A stretch of 43,555 bases of DNA, from NCBI GenBank assembly GCA_030374735.1, contig JASCIV010000121.1:1-43555 (forward strand), read 5' to 3'. This stretch comes from Gracilaria caudata (taxonomy: Eukaryota > Rhodophyta > Florideophyceae > Gracilariales > Gracilariaceae). Below, piece after piece: positions 18,257 to 28,448 of the stretch. Position 1 is the first letter of the stretch. Each line of letters opens with the position of its first letter. Position numbers and translations under genes: made by a program. Below the pieces are notes generated by a model. The model did no database searches. It worked only from the letters and a program-made list of their open reading frames with translations, and was not told where the DNA came from.

Positions 18257-19354
18257 GACTGGTTAGACAGCAAAGGGACGGGGGACGGCGTGTCCGTGAA
18301 GGCTGCCGATTTGGACAGGGGACGTTAAATGGGCAGCAGCCCGAATGCTCCGCGGGAGGCGGCGCGAAAGAAGTGAGAGCGCTGAACACGGCGACGAGAT
18401 AAATGACACAATAGTGACGTGGGAACTAGGTCATGAAACGTGCGCGTAAACTCGAGACGACAGCAGATATTTTAAGTACGAGGTGGGATTGGTTGCGACC
18501 GAAATGCAAAGCAGGCAGACAAACAGGTCTGCAAACGAGACAGGGCGACGAACGCAGAGCAACACACATTCGCGGCGCAAGAGAGAGCAAACAGAAGAGC
18601 AAATAAGGACACGAGGCTGGAACGGCTGAATGCATGACGAAAGCAAATGGGAGACGAGAGACGAGAGCAGCAATTGAAAGCAGGGCGGCAGGAGCGGTAC
18701 AATGGGCGCATGTGGAGATGCAGAAGCGCCGTTGAGGTGTACAGCCACTTGCGTTTTGCGGTGCGTGTTCGGCCGCACACGAGGCGCGGACACGCGCGGC
18801 GTGCGGCGCGCAGGCGCTGGCAGAAGGCGCGATGGGGCCTTTCCGTTGGCGCCCAATGCTGACGATAAGTTACTGTAGATAGCGCTCACCCGCTGGGCAC
18901 GTCGCGCCTTCCGAAGGCGCCATGCGCGCAGATATTTCTGGCGCGCCGCACGTGCACCGCTGCGCTTGTACCCTTGTATGAGCAATACACGTATCGTTCA
19001 GGACGATTTGTTCTTATAGCCGCGAGCTTCCCGGCTGCAGCGGCAATTCAATTACGTGTACACGTTTGTGTATCTAGACGCAACTGCGGCTCTTGCGCTT
19101 GCTGCGCTTGCCGATGTGTGGGGTTGTCGCTCTCCCTGGGAGCCATGCTAAAGCTTTACTACGACTGCTCATGGCATCTGCGCCCCAGCCTGGGGCGTTC
19201 CATTCGCCGTTTATCGCCCGCAGCTGTTGATTCTTGCCCGTAGCTCTTTGTCCTGCTCCAAGCTTAACCACAGCGTCCGGCTGCCTTGCACCGCCTTTGA
19301 ACTCCGTTCACCGCCACATTCGGAGTCTCCTTGGAGCGCTTGCGATCCGACACG
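18257..19354. promoter_or_regulatory. divergent region CLC / PE methyltransferase
   Basis: A 1.1-kb GC-rich gap between divergent starts. Long minus-strand open frames (18426-18985) begin only at non-ATG codons and have Arg/Ser/Pro/Leu low-complexity composition, so I do not call them. A CTAAC word lies 6-10 nt before the CLC ATG (18266-18262). No RNA gene is recognised. Confidence 0.5.
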
Positions 19355-21292
19355 ATGACTGGGTCAACCACAAAAGGACGCACCGCCACTGGCTATGTGT
19401 TCCAGCTTCCTGCAACGACCGACATGTTTCAAACCTTGGCTTCGCCAGCCAAGTGGGGCCCTGCTGAGTACCTCACCATATTTCTCGTGCTATCGCAATT
19501 GCTTGCCATTCCTTTCATGTGGCTGTTACCTCGCTTCTACTTCATCGTCGTGTTTGCGTTCTGGCGGCTGGCGTACAACGCTGGTATTGGTTTATTACTT
19601 CATGTACAGTCACAACGCGCTACTATAACCTCTTGGCTTCATGATCTTTCTCCTTCCGCTCGCGCCCTGGTGCACTGGGCTAGCACCAAGTCCATGCGTA
19701 ACGACTACTCGTGGGAGAGACTTCCGTCCTGCTATAACGCGTGGGTTGCGTTTCGCGCTCTCTCGTTGGTCATTCTCACCAACGATGGCCTTTCGTATTT
19801 CGTGCTTGCCGTCAACTGCTTCAATCCGCTTCACACCTCGACCTTTTGGAAGCTCCTGATCTGCGTTCCCACCGGTTTTGCATTGATCGCTCTTACACTA
19901 TGGTCCAAGGCCGCTGCTCATCATGTACTGGGTGATTTCGCCTGGTACTGGGGCGATTTCTTCTTTTTAACCGTCGACGCTGATCTCAAGTTTGACGGAG
20001 TCTTCGAATTGTTTCCACACCCGATGTATACAGTTGGTTACGCCGCATATTATGGAGCTGCTCTCATATGTCGTTCTCACACGCTTCTTGCCATATCTTT
20101 GCTGGCTCACATATCGCAACTTTTGTTCCTTGCCCTTGTCGAAGAACCGCATATACAGAAGATTTACGCTCCAAGTTCGCCCTCTACAGAAAGCCAGACA
20201 CAAGCCACCCAGGAACTGCTCACATCAGATCGATCCTCATCTTCTACATCTGCGCCATACGATGAGTTTTTGAACGCTGCACCCCGTTTACCAGTGATTG
20301 CGTCACTTGCAGTCGCGTTTAGCGCTGTTGCGACATTGGCCATCTCAGCGCGTCCGTCCACTGGCAAAGCTGTGCTCTTGTTGCTTTGCTGGTGTGTAGC
20401 CCATTGGACCCTACTATTCTACGCTCTGCAAAGGACTGGCGACAACAACCAAAACTACTGGATGCGCCTTTTCACGTCGAGAGGGTATTCAACCTTCCAT
20501 GCGTTCTCTGCCTGGCAACATACGTATCTAGCATCTTTTATTGCGAAGCACTCTCTGTTCCTCATCGCTGCATCTACACTTGGTCCTTCCAGAACAGACT
20601 CGAGTGTTTCTGAGACCGTGTCGGGTGTTCTTGCCGGATTCTCACTCATTGCTATTGCTATAGTTAGTTTGGCATCAACCTGGAATGATATAGGCTACTT
20701 TGGATTCTTTTATGGAGATTTCTTTGTCGCACCACAAGAGCAAAAGTTGCGCACGTCTGGAGTGTTCCGGTATGTCACACACCCTGAGGCCACTGTGGGT
20801 TACCTGGCCAATTATGGTATTGCTTTCATCACGCAGTCACGCGCTTTGCTTTTGCTTGCTCTTGTTTGCCAATCGCTTCATATGGTGTTTGTGATCACAA
20901 GCGAATCCAAACATATTGAAAGGACATACAGAACATCAAGAGATTTCACTGCTCTGGAGAGCGCTATGGTGACTCTTCCCATTATTTCAAAACTGTATAC
21001 TTTGATTCAAAAGTTATTCGGCCAGGTGTCGCACTATGTTGATACCGTTGGAAAGACAAAAGCGAAGCGAACTGTTCGCGAGCTCAGTGTTCGCAAGGAC
21101 AGGTTGAAGGCCGACTTAAACAAATCAATTGCTCAAGCTCGGGATAGACACATGAAGCCGAGAACTGACGAATTACGTTCACGTGCAAAGTCTGTTGTTG
21201 GAGATCTTGATTGCGCCAGCATTGTCACGATGTTGGGAAACCGTGGGATACTTGTTGAACCTGTGTCTCAATCTCTCGTCGGTGGAGAGTGA
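19355..21292 (+). CDS. CHO2: phosphatidylethanolamine N-methyltransferase, Cho2 type
   Basis: An ER membrane enzyme that transfers methyl groups from S-adenosylmethionine to phosphatidylethanolamine, the first step toward phosphatidylcholine. The product is 645 residues from ATG 19355 (an upstream in-frame TTG at 19331 is disregarded). The N-terminus TGYVFQLPATTDMFQTL matches the start of the Cho2 family. Many transmembrane segments follow. There are two homologous halves, each with a Cho2/PEM motif: WYWGDFFFL...GVFELFPHPMYTVGY (about 200-235) and FGFFYGDFF...GVFRYVTHPEATVGYLANYG (about 450-495). The H-P-E/M-Y pattern and glycines contact the methyl donor in this family. The C-terminus is a charged soluble helix. 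Yeast Cho2 is about 870 residues, so this is a compact version. Confidence 0.88.
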   Translation: MTGSTTKGRTATGYVFQLPATTDMFQTLASPAKWGPAEYLTIFLVLSQLLAIPFMWLLPRFYFIVVFAFWRLAYNAGIGLLLHVQSQRATITSWLHDLSPSARALVHWASTKSMRNDYSWERLPSCYNAWVAFRALSLVILTNDGLSYFVLAVNCFNPLHTSTFWKLLICVPTGFALIALTLWSKAAAHHVLGDFAWYWGDFFFLTVDADLKFDGVFELFPHPMYTVGYAAYYGAALICRSHTLLAISLLAHISQLLFLALVEEPHIQKIYAPSSPSTESQTQATQELLTSDRSSSSTSAPYDEFLNAAPRLPVIASLAVAFSAVATLAISARPSTGKAVLLLLCWCVAHWTLLFYALQRTGDNNQNYWMRLFTSRGYSTFHAFSAWQHTYLASFIAKHSLFLIAASTLGPSRTDSSVSETVSGVLAGFSLIAIAIVSLASTWNDIGYFGFFYGDFFVAPQEQKLRTSGVFRYVTHPEATVGYLANYGIAFITQSRALLLLALVCQSLHMVFVITSESKHIERTYRTSRDFTALESAMVTLPIISKLYTLIQKLFGQVSHYVDTVGKTKAKRTVRELSVRKDRLKADLNKSIAQARDRHMKPRTDELRSRAKSVVGDLDCASIVTMLGNRGILVEPVSQSLVGGE

Positions 21293-21988
21293 GTATAGTT
21301 TTCTTGGAAAGCATCTGCGTTCTTACAAAGCATAGTGTCTCGTGTTTGAACAGCTAACTTTGGTTGCGAGGGATTCCAGGACACTGCAGCATAACTCACA
21401 CGGAACTACGGTTCTTGCCAGGATGTCAGGGAGAACAGAATAGTAAGAATGCTGGCAACATAAAATAACATTTTACAATGGATCCAGTCGTTATGCACGT
21501 CGGCAAAAGCCAGGACACGGTGTGCAGACTACAGGAAGCCCTTTTAAATATACAGTATGTATCTACTATTGACAATGTCCCTTCAGTTCCATTCCAAACG
21601 AATGAAGTGCCACAAACAAGGACGAACACATGGAAGCTCCTTCGCAGGATTCATTTTGGGGGCCGACCATCCTCCTCCGGTAGACGTTCATTTTTAGCCG
21701 TGGGCATTGCCCAATGTTGCAAAGGTTTCTAACAAGTTTAATCCTTTACCTCCGCGAAAACTTACAAGAAAGAAAATAAACACAATCCTTGCGCACTATC
21801 ACAATGTGTGAAACTTGTGATATGCTGAGTTTGGATGCCTCTTTTTGACTAATGAATGTATTCATTCCAAATGTGTTGTACTTGCCTTCATGCTGGGCGA
21901 CATGAAGATGATAACGTCAAGATTAGAGCACGGTTTCCCAATCGTCAACTTCTTGTTTAAAATTTGTTACGCAGTAGAGTTCACATTG
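21293..21988. other. intergenic region, convergent gene ends
   Basis: About 700 bp between the 3' ends of the CHO2 and GDP-fucose transporter genes. Only short AT-rich frames are present; I see nothing that I can support as a gene or RNA. Confidence 0.5.
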
Positions 21989-23014
21989 TTACTGGGTTTC
22001 TTTTGCCTCTACTTCGTTTGCTACCAAAGGCCTGCTATCTTCAGAAGCCTTAGAAGTTTGAGTTTCTTGAGCAGCCAGCTTCTTCTTCATTTCCGCTCTC
22101 CGAACCAGAGTGTAGAATAGGGAACCGATCAAAATTACCGCGACGCTTGCAGCGCCCCATATGTTAATTGGATTCCTGTACACGATGAGTCCCAAAACTG
22201 TTTGAGCGGCAGCCTTGGCGGTTGCAGAAACATTGTGGGTAAGTGGTGATGTGTATTTGATCTGCGCAGCTACAGCGAAAGATATGCAAATGCCAAAGAC
22301 ACCACCGGCGATCATCATGAGCCAAAACTTGAGCTTGATGATGTTTTCGGACATTAGGATCACTTGCGGTTCGCCGAAAAGGAATATAAGGGGAATAAAG
22401 ATAACAGCCGCATTCATGTTGTTGTAGAGAGTTAGCTTCCATGGATTATTATCAACAATGGGGAACTTCTTCTTGACGTAGATGGCATTCATTGCAACGA
22501 AGAAACTGGCTGCAACGCCAAACAGGACTCCTTGCAAAGACCATCGCATTTCATTTTGATTGCCAACAAGAAAGCCTGAGACAACTAGCGCGCAGCATAG
22601 CGTCGCCGGGAGAGACGTGCGCTGACCAAGAATGATGAAGTCGAAGATGACGTTGAAAACAATAGTAAGAGAGCGAGCAACCTGATAGAACGAGATCTCA
22701 ACGAACTTGAGACAGAGATTATTGCAGACCATCATCATGGTAAACACGCATGACAACGGAAGCATTTGCCTCAGAATGTCTTTCTTGAGTTCAAACTTGG
22801 GTACATTGGCAACACCTAGTTCGCCCAAAACGTAGCATCCAATCACAGTGACGACACACTGAAACCACGTGATGAACAACGGCGCGTCAAGCTTACCTTC
22901 GGGATCGGATAGTAGAGCCTTGTTGACAAACACCATGGTGATACTGATGAACCAGTAAAAGGCTACCGCGAAGAAGACGGCGTGCATCGCGGCCGATGTG
23001 GCGTTCTTTGCCAT
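21989..23014 (-). CDS. GFT1: GDP-fucose transporter (SLC35C1-like nucleotide-sugar antiporter)
   Basis: A Golgi antiporter that exchanges lumenal GMP for cytosolic GDP-fucose (or a related GDP-sugar) for glycosylation. The product is 341 residues with about ten transmembrane helices. The order of conserved segments fits SLC35C1: YWFISITMVFVNKALL near the start, FVEISFYQVARSLTIVFNV in the middle, TLYNNMNAAVIFIPLIFLFGE, and the signature KYTSPLTHNVSATAKAAAQT near residue 265. The C-terminal tail is charged. The ATG at 23014 is well placed; a CTAAC word is 13-17 nt upstream of it. The GDA1/CD39-type phosphatase at 36599 would supply GMP for this exchange. Specificity for fucose rather than another GDP-sugar is inferred from similarity. 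Confidence 0.88.
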   Translation of the reverse strand: MAKNATSAAMHAVFFAVAFYWFISITMVFVNKALLSDPEGKLDAPLFITWFQCVVTVIGCYVLGELGVANVPKFELKKDILRQMLPLSCVFTMMMVCNNLCLKFVEISFYQVARSLTIVFNVIFDFIILGQRTSLPATLCCALVVSGFLVGNQNEMRWSLQGVLFGVAASFFVAMNAIYVKKKFPIVDNNPWKLTLYNNMNAAVIFIPLIFLFGEPQVILMSENIIKLKFWLMMIAGGVFGICISFAVAAQIKYTSPLTHNVSATAKAAAQTVLGLIVYRNPINIWGAASVAVILIGSLFYTLVRRAEMKKKLAAQETQTSKASEDSRPLVANEVEAKETQ

Positions 23015-23725
23015 TGTTAATTCTGTGTTAGAAAACGAAGATGATGGGAAGCCTAGAAGAATGGAGGTGGGAGACCGAAGAGGAGTTTCGCCGTTGGAGG
23101 CGTGCTTTCGTCGGTGGAGCAGTCAACCGTTTTTCAGCGTTTTCTTGCTTCTCGAATATGGGCACTGGGTGATGCGAAGATGGTCAACGAGAACAAACTG
23201 CTGGACTGCCGCTGTTATACGGAGCTGGCGGGGAACTGCGGTCGAGCAGAAGAGATGGCCTGTTGCAGCGAGTGACGTAATTTTGCGTGACAGTTTGTGC
23301 TCGGTTCATCGCCTTACAGTGAGCGTCCCGCCTTTGGTAACGCAACAGAGCCATGGAGCGAGCTGTGGGAATGGCTTCGGATTCTGGACTTCTGACTTGT
23401 GGACTTGTGGCACCAATTTTTCGCTCCCTGGAGAATCCCTCGACTGAGTTTCGCGATCTTGATCACCTTAGACTTGCTTCATGTATGCCTGCCATAATAA
23501 TATTATCCGGGGCGTCGTCCTCTGCTTGATGGTTCAACGAGCAACCTTGATAAGACATATTGAGTTTATTCACATATCCCTTGGGATACCTTAGTGTGGG
23601 CCTATAGAACGTTCCTATGACGAAATCAAGTAACGGAGTCTTAAAACTCTCGTGCATAAATCCATCAAGAGGTTGGTTCCAAAGCAATTGCTGAGCATAA
23701 AGTCTTGACTATCCATCGCTTGTTC
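23015..23725. other. intergenic region
   Basis: About 710 bp between the start of the transporter gene and the stop of the next minus-strand gene. Open frames on both strands here lack convincing composition. A 75-codon minus frame (23463-23687) lies in the expected 3' UTR of the four-exon gene and is not called. Confidence 0.5.
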
Positions 23726-24345
23726 TCATTCTCCCAGGGAATCAATCCAGTCCTGTACCGGATCTCCAGATGATGGTTTTTCGCCTACCATAATAGCAAG
23801 GTTAGTCACATATTACTGGCTAAGAAACAAAATTAACACGAGAAAGGCATGAGAAGAGAGAATAGTTAACGTACTCATTCCAGCCTTTTCCATTTCCAGT
23901 GTTTGTTTGGCTGACTTTAGTTCGGCGATTTCGGCTTCCTTCTCGGCTATTTTGGCAATGTATGCCGATTCGCGGGCGCTAATCTGGTTCGACTAGTGAT
24001 GCAGGGAAAATTAGATGCTCATGCTAAGAAAACGCGCGTTTGAAAAAAAGAATATACAAGAGACCGGACGAGAACGAATAAAACTTACCACTGCGATTGC
24101 ACCGCTTGCGATCCCAATTACGACAGCACCGAAGCGCGCGAACTGTTCAAAGCACCGTTTGATTTCACTCCGAAGTTAGTAGTCAGCTTATCCGACACAG
24201 TCCACATCGTTTGAACGGAATACCGATATGTACTTCGTGGGACATGTATAGATCATATCGTCAAAAAACTCACCTGTCTCAAGCTACCGGCTTTGGAATT
24301 GATAGACGTCGAAGCGGCCGCCACCATGTCATGTGCCATCTGCAT
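23726..24345 (-). CDS. small membrane/coiled-coil protein, ATP synthase subunit e-like, four exons
   Basis: Found by joining exons: 24345-24274, 24142-24089, 23992-23875 and 23784-23726. All joins keep the frame, giving 100 residues. The introns have donors GTGAGT, GTAAGT and GTACGT, with branch words TACTAAC (24181-24175), CTAAT and GACTAAC (23817-23811). The second exon encodes a single hydrophobic segment FARFGAVVIGIASGAIAV with G-rich spacing. The third gives an amphipathic Glu/Lys/Ala helix (IAEKEAEIAELKSAKQTLE), followed by an acidic tail ending DWIDSLGE. An Arg-aromatic start to a Gly-rich membrane helix and then a charged coiled coil is the plan of mitochondrial F1Fo-ATP synthase subunit e (dimerisation, cristae shape). 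The match is weak, so treat the identity as tentative. The second intron may instead end at 23984, giving 97 residues. Confidence 0.55.
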
Positions 24346-24835
24346 CTTTCGAAAATGAGCTTTGTGCTTTGTGATCCAGCGGCTATCACCTGTGGTGGGA
24401 TGTTTCGAATTCGTCCGCTCGACGCTAGTTCCTGGAATGCACTGGTTAGGCTTGAAGGATCGCTCGCGACGCGCCGAAGTGTTGATGCTCTGAAATGAGG
24501 TTCAGACGCTGCAACTGCTGGCGAAGCGAAAATGCAAATTCCGCATCAATTTAATGCCCCAAAAGATCCCCGTTGACAGTTGTCATCATCTGCAATGGAC
24601 ATTGATCAGTTTCTGGTAGAGAGCATCCACAAAATGCAGCGCACATCTTGCGTTCGCGATGAGGCAATCTTCGCAAAGCGCAAGAGAACATACTTGAAGG
24701 CATAAAGCATATTAGTAGAGTGTTGTGTTTAAAGCAACTCCTGGTCTGAAACAAGTTGCTCTTACGAGGCCAAACTATTCCTCTACAACACAATCGCTCC
24801 ACTTTCACTGTGGTCTTCACCTCGCTGGTTTCAGT
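24346..24835. promoter_or_regulatory. divergent region upstream of the four-exon gene and the phosphatase gene
   Basis: A 490-bp gap between divergent starts. On the minus strand the frame of the four-exon gene stays open to about 24490 but has no further ATG; a CTAAC followed by CAG on that strand (about 24450-24425) could be the end of a 5' UTR intron. No RNA gene is seen. Confidence 0.4.
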
Positions 24836-25600
24836 ATGCGCATTCTCATTATTCGACACGCTGACCCGGAATATGTCAATGATACGATTACACCAGACGG
24901 GAGAAAGGAAGCCTTAGCGCTTGCACAACGTCTCGCCAGCGGCCTTGAAGGGAAAGTAACCCATTTGTACACCAGCCCAAAAGGGCGCGCGAAGGCCACA
25001 GCTGCTCCGACGGAAGAAATTCTTCAAATGACCGCTACTGTGGAGCATTGGACAAGGGAACTATCATATTGGCCAAGACTTCGTGGAGGTGACCGTCCGG
25101 GTGAGGGCGGGCTTGCCATGTGGGACATCCCTGCGACTCAGGTTCGAGCATCGGAAGACTTAGGAACGGTCTCACAATGGGACGAAGTTAATGAACTTAA
25201 GTCGGTTAAGTCCAACTATGAGAATTTGCAGACAGAAAGCGATAAATTCATCGCGCGTCACGGCTACGTCCGCGAAGGTCATCATTATCGCATCGTGAAC
25301 GCCAACCGTGATATCATTGCTGTGTTTTGTCATGGAGGCTTTGGTCTAACTTGGCTTTCGCATTTGCTCGGTCTTCCTCTCGCCATGACATGGACTTCGT
25401 TTTATCTTCCTCCCAGTTCAGTTACTACCATTTTATTTGATGAACGCAGCCCTGATTTTGCATACCCTCGAGCAATTGGAGTTGGGGATATCGGCCATTT
25501 ATATTCGAATAGTCTGACTCTATCAGTAAGCAAATATGAACGTCCTAATGTGTACGGGAAATGGAAGAGGCCCAGTGGCATAAAAGCAAACTTTTGGTAA
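24836..25600 (+). CDS. histidine phosphatase (phosphoglycerate mutase-like) superfamily protein
   Basis: A 254-residue protein from ATG 24836. The frame runs upstream to a GTG at 24725, but the motif starts at once after the ATG (MRILIIRHADPEY), as usual for the family. The RHG-type motif RHAD gives the phosphorylated histidine H8. LYTSPKGRAKATA gives the conserved S-x-x-x-R-A segment. The second catalytic histidine is H166 in VFCHGGFG. Branch-1 histidine phosphatases act on many phosphorylated metabolites or proteins, and residues deciding the substrate cannot be read here. I see no transit peptide or signal. It is best called an uncharacterised phosphatase rather than glycolytic mutase, because it lacks the typical cofactor-dependent mutase length and motifs. 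Confidence 0.85.
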   Translation: MRILIIRHADPEYVNDTITPDGRKEALALAQRLASGLEGKVTHLYTSPKGRAKATAAPTEEILQMTATVEHWTRELSYWPRLRGGDRPGEGGLAMWDIPATQVRASEDLGTVSQWDEVNELKSVKSNYENLQTESDKFIARHGYVREGHHYRIVNANRDIIAVFCHGGFGLTWLSHLLGLPLAMTWTSFYLPPSSVTTILFDERSPDFAYPRAIGVGDIGHLYSNSLTLSVSKYERPNVYGKWKRPSGIKANFW

Positions 25601-26079
25601 CCTCGGCTAGCTAGAAGTGATGCACACCTCTAGGACTAGTCTTGTCTATGCAGCATGCGGCTTCTATGTGAACTTCGTCTGAATATGCTTTCATTCATAC
25701 AATTCCTTACAATTCCAAGGAAATGGATCGCGTGGACCGGAACGCACAAATCCTCCACTTTTGAACGTGATGGCAAGGTCCACTAGCAAGTTTTCCAAAA
25801 CTTTGGACGCCACTACGGACGCATTGTGAATCAGTGAGCTTTTATATGTAACGTTATTGCAGTTCGCACCCCTCGTTTCTCCTCCTCTGCGATGGTCCGT
25901 GACGCAATAGTCCTCGAGAACAAGAGATTATTTAAATCAAACAATCTCTTCAGAGTCTACTGTGTTCACCCATCTTGTAGTGACTGACACATGGTCATTG
26001 CCAGAGAATCATGTTCCCTACTAGGCGATTAATTATATATCTGTACACCCCAATTGAACCGTTTTACTGTTGTTGCCAT
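25601..26079. other. intergenic region, convergent gene ends
   Basis: About 480 bp with no gene. An AAGAGATT/AATCTCTT inverted repeat (about 25922-25951) sits downstream of the phosphatase gene; it may be part of a 3' UTR, but its significance is weak. Confidence 0.4.
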
Positions 26080-26967
26080 CTAGCTCGTCCCGTTTGCGTG
26101 AAAAGCAGCGATAGCTTGAACGCCCGAAGCGCAACGCACAGATCTCGGCGGGATGGGGAGATCTGCATTGAAGTCGACATTTAACGTCCTCAGCTTCTCT
26201 AACTTGAACAGGTCGGAAGGGAGTGCGGAGAGACAGTTTTCATAGGCATGTAGTACCTCCAACGAAGCGCAGTCACAAATTGAGTCCGGAAGTTTAGATA
26301 TTTGATTCCTGCCGACGTTAAGTACTCGGAGTGAGCGCAAGCATCCAATTTCATCGCCAATGCTCTTGATGTTGTTTCCGTACACATGAAGGTCTTCGAG
26401 ATTTTCGCAACGGAACACACTTGGTGGTATTGACCTTAGCCTGCCGTTCCCTGCCTGAAGAACTTTAAGCCCGTGACACGCGTGAAATGCATCGGGTATT
26501 TCCTCTAGAGTCTCGCTAAAGCCAATGTCTAATTCGCGCAGTTTCGGCAATCCTTGTAGAAGTTCATGTTCAATAACTCTAAGTGGGTTACATCCAGCAT
26601 GCAGTACTTCAAGGTTCGAAAGCTTTGCAATCGCAGCGGGAAGAACCGTTATACTGCATCAGTTGTTTCAAGAAATGTGGTGTGATTCACCATGCGTTAG
26701 TGTCGCCCGTTCAACTGAAGATCACTTTCCAACGATGTTAACGTACTCATTCATGAAAACGTTCAAGTGGGTCACGTGTTGACCAATCTTTTCAAACTCT
26801 TTCGATATTACCTTCATATCATCGTCCGTTAGTAGCATCTGCTGGAGGTCAAGTATAGAAGCAGATTCTCTTGCACATCGCTCAATCTCAGCACGTGCAT
26901 CGTCGAGACCCTGAGGTCCTTCTTCGAGTTTGGACATGAATTCGGCGAGACTCGGAGATACTTGCAT
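26080..26967 (-). CDS. leucine-rich repeat protein, two exons
   Basis: Exon 1 is 26967-26747 and exon 2 is 26653-26080, giving 264 residues. The 93-nt intron (26746-26654) has a GTACGT donor, a CACTAAC branch and a GATGCAG acceptor. Splicing joins NVFMN to DITVLPAAIAKL in perfect LRR register, which is strong evidence for the model. The first 45 residues are an acidic helix (LAEFMSKLEEGPQGL). About eight LRRs of the short intracellular type (LxxLxVxxNxLxxLPxxI) follow, with a Gly/Ala-rich cap. The pattern is like the plant PIRL / SHOC2-like intracellular LRR proteins, probable protein-interaction scaffolds. No kinase or membrane segment is present, so the partner and role are unknown. Confidence 0.82.
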
Positions 26968-27563
26968 TGTGAAGGGTACTTGACGGACTGTCCGTTCGCG
27001 TAGTCAAACAATTCGAGCCGATTTTGAAGATGTTGGCACGGCACACTTTTGCGACGTATTTTTGCTGGGAAAGATCAGGAGAGAGTGGTGGTCGTTCAGG
27101 CCAGTTAACAACAATGGAAACAAATGGCTGAGGATGTACGAAGGTACCAAGGATCTGGAGGACCACATTCAGAGGGCCCACAGATGTCTGCGCAGTGCAT
27201 GAAACGCCACAAATCTGTGACGTAGATCCCTCGGGCCTGGAAGTGGCGCTCAACGAATTCGCTTACAGTGTATGTGAGACCTGGCATCGATTCTATGTGT
27301 TTCCATGTGTGTGTCCCTCTCTCGTTTACGCCTACGTTCTAAGAACAAAACTTCTCATCATCCTACATCTTATCCAGCAATACGCAGTACGGAATGTTGC
27401 TTACTATCATACAGAAACAATCTCTCACTAAGAAGGTCAACGCTGTTTCCCCGTTCCGTGTTTTCTGGATTGCAAAGATTCTATCAGCAAACTATTCAGT
27501 TTCGGCTTCAGGATCTGAGATTCTTAGCGACTGAAAAAGAGCAAATCGCTGACGATGAGAGTT
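26968..27563. other. intergenic region
   Basis: About 600 bp between the start of the LRR gene and the stop of bL1. A minus-strand frame (about 27253-26888) overlaps the LRR exon in another frame and has no recognised feature. A start-like ATG followed by GTAAGC (about 27275-27250, minus strand) is noted, but I cannot build a coherent gene. Confidence 0.4.
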
Positions 27564-28448
27564 CTAAGTTTGCTGAACCCCAACGACCTGCCGCATAAGA
27601 GTTTGTCTATCTATCTTCACAGACGGGCCCATACTTGAACAAATGGTTGCCTTAAGCAGATATTTCCCTTTCAAAGAAGGAGGCCTCACTGCGAGAATTC
27701 CTTTCACAGCTTCGATAGTGTTTTCCACCAAAGCTTCATCAGGAAAACTCATCTTCCCGACAAGAAGGTGCATATTACCTGCTTTATCGGTTCGATAACA
27801 CAATCGACCTTTCTTGATTTCTCTGACGACACTCTCCACATCATCCGTCACAGTTTTAGTCTTCTGACTAGGCAAAAGTCCTTTTGGTCCAAGTATCCTT
27901 CCAAGCTTTGCAGCAACTTTTTCAAACAGTTGAGGTGCAGCTATACAGGCAGCGAAGCCTTTCAAGGTTTTGCCCTTCTCGTTTGCAATTCTATCAATGA
28001 GCTCGTTTCCTCCAACTAAATCCGCACCAGCCGCTGTGGCACGATCGGCAGCTTCCGCTTCGGCAATGACAGCTACTTTGTCGTGTCTTCCAGTTCCATG
28101 CGGCAGCAGGATCACGCCACGCAAATTGTGATCGGCATGTCGCGGGTCAATATTGAGGCGTAAGACAAGCTCTAGGGATTCGTCAAATTCGGCCCATTGT
28201 GATGCTCGCACATGCCCTAAAGCGGTGGACAGGTCGTACTCGGAGCTTCGATCGTAGGCATGTTTTGTGCGATTAGCGGGGGTTGGAGCTGCTCGTCTTT
28301 CGCGCTTCAAACGTCTCCATCGACTCAGAGGGCGCGCTGGTTCTTCCGGCGTTGAAGGAAACTGTCCCAAACTTGAAAAGCTCAAATGGGGAGGAATGCG
28401 GATCAAAGGCGATGTGCGCAGCAACCGCGCGCGTATGGAGGCAAGCAT
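27564..28448 (-). CDS. bacterial-type ribosomal protein L1, mitochondrial
   Basis: A 294-residue protein from ATG 28448 (upstream only a GTG). Family L1/uL1 forms the L1 stalk of the large subunit and moves deacylated tRNA. The bacterial-type signature is present: GRHDKVAVIAEAEAADRA, then LGRILGPKGLLPSQKT, and SMGPSVKIDRQTL near the end. The first about 45 residues (MLASIRARLLRTSPLIRI...) are basic and lack acidic residues, a mitochondrial presequence pattern. In red algae the plastid uL1 is usually encoded in plastid DNA, so a nuclear copy is more likely mitochondrial; plastid is the alternative. Confidence 0.88.
   Translation of the reverse strand: MLASIRARLLRTSPLIRIPPHLSFSSLGQFPSTPEEPARPLSRWRRLKRERRAAPTPANRTKHAYDRSSEYDLSTALGHVRASQWAEFDESLELVLRLNIDPRHADHNLRGVILLPHGTGRHDKVAVIAEAEAADRATAAGADLVGGNELIDRIANEKGKTLKGFAACIAAPQLFEKVAAKLGRILGPKGLLPSQKTKTVTDDVESVVREIKKGRLCYRTDKAGNMHLLVGKMSFPDEALVENTIEAVKGILAVRPPSLKGKYLLKATICSSMGPSVKIDRQTLMRQVVGVQQT

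Noticed and set aside
18426..18985. 184-codon minus-strand frame upstream of the CLC gene
   Set aside because: No ATG start, low-complexity Arg/Ser/Pro/Leu/Cys composition, and no recognisable feature.
23463..23687. 75-codon minus frame downstream of the four-exon gene
   Set aside because: It lies where a 3' UTR is expected, and its start and composition are unconvincing.
27105..27287. Minus-strand frame beginning MPGLTYT followed by GTAAGC
   Set aside because: The donor-like word is suggestive, but I find no branch site or coherent downstream exon.
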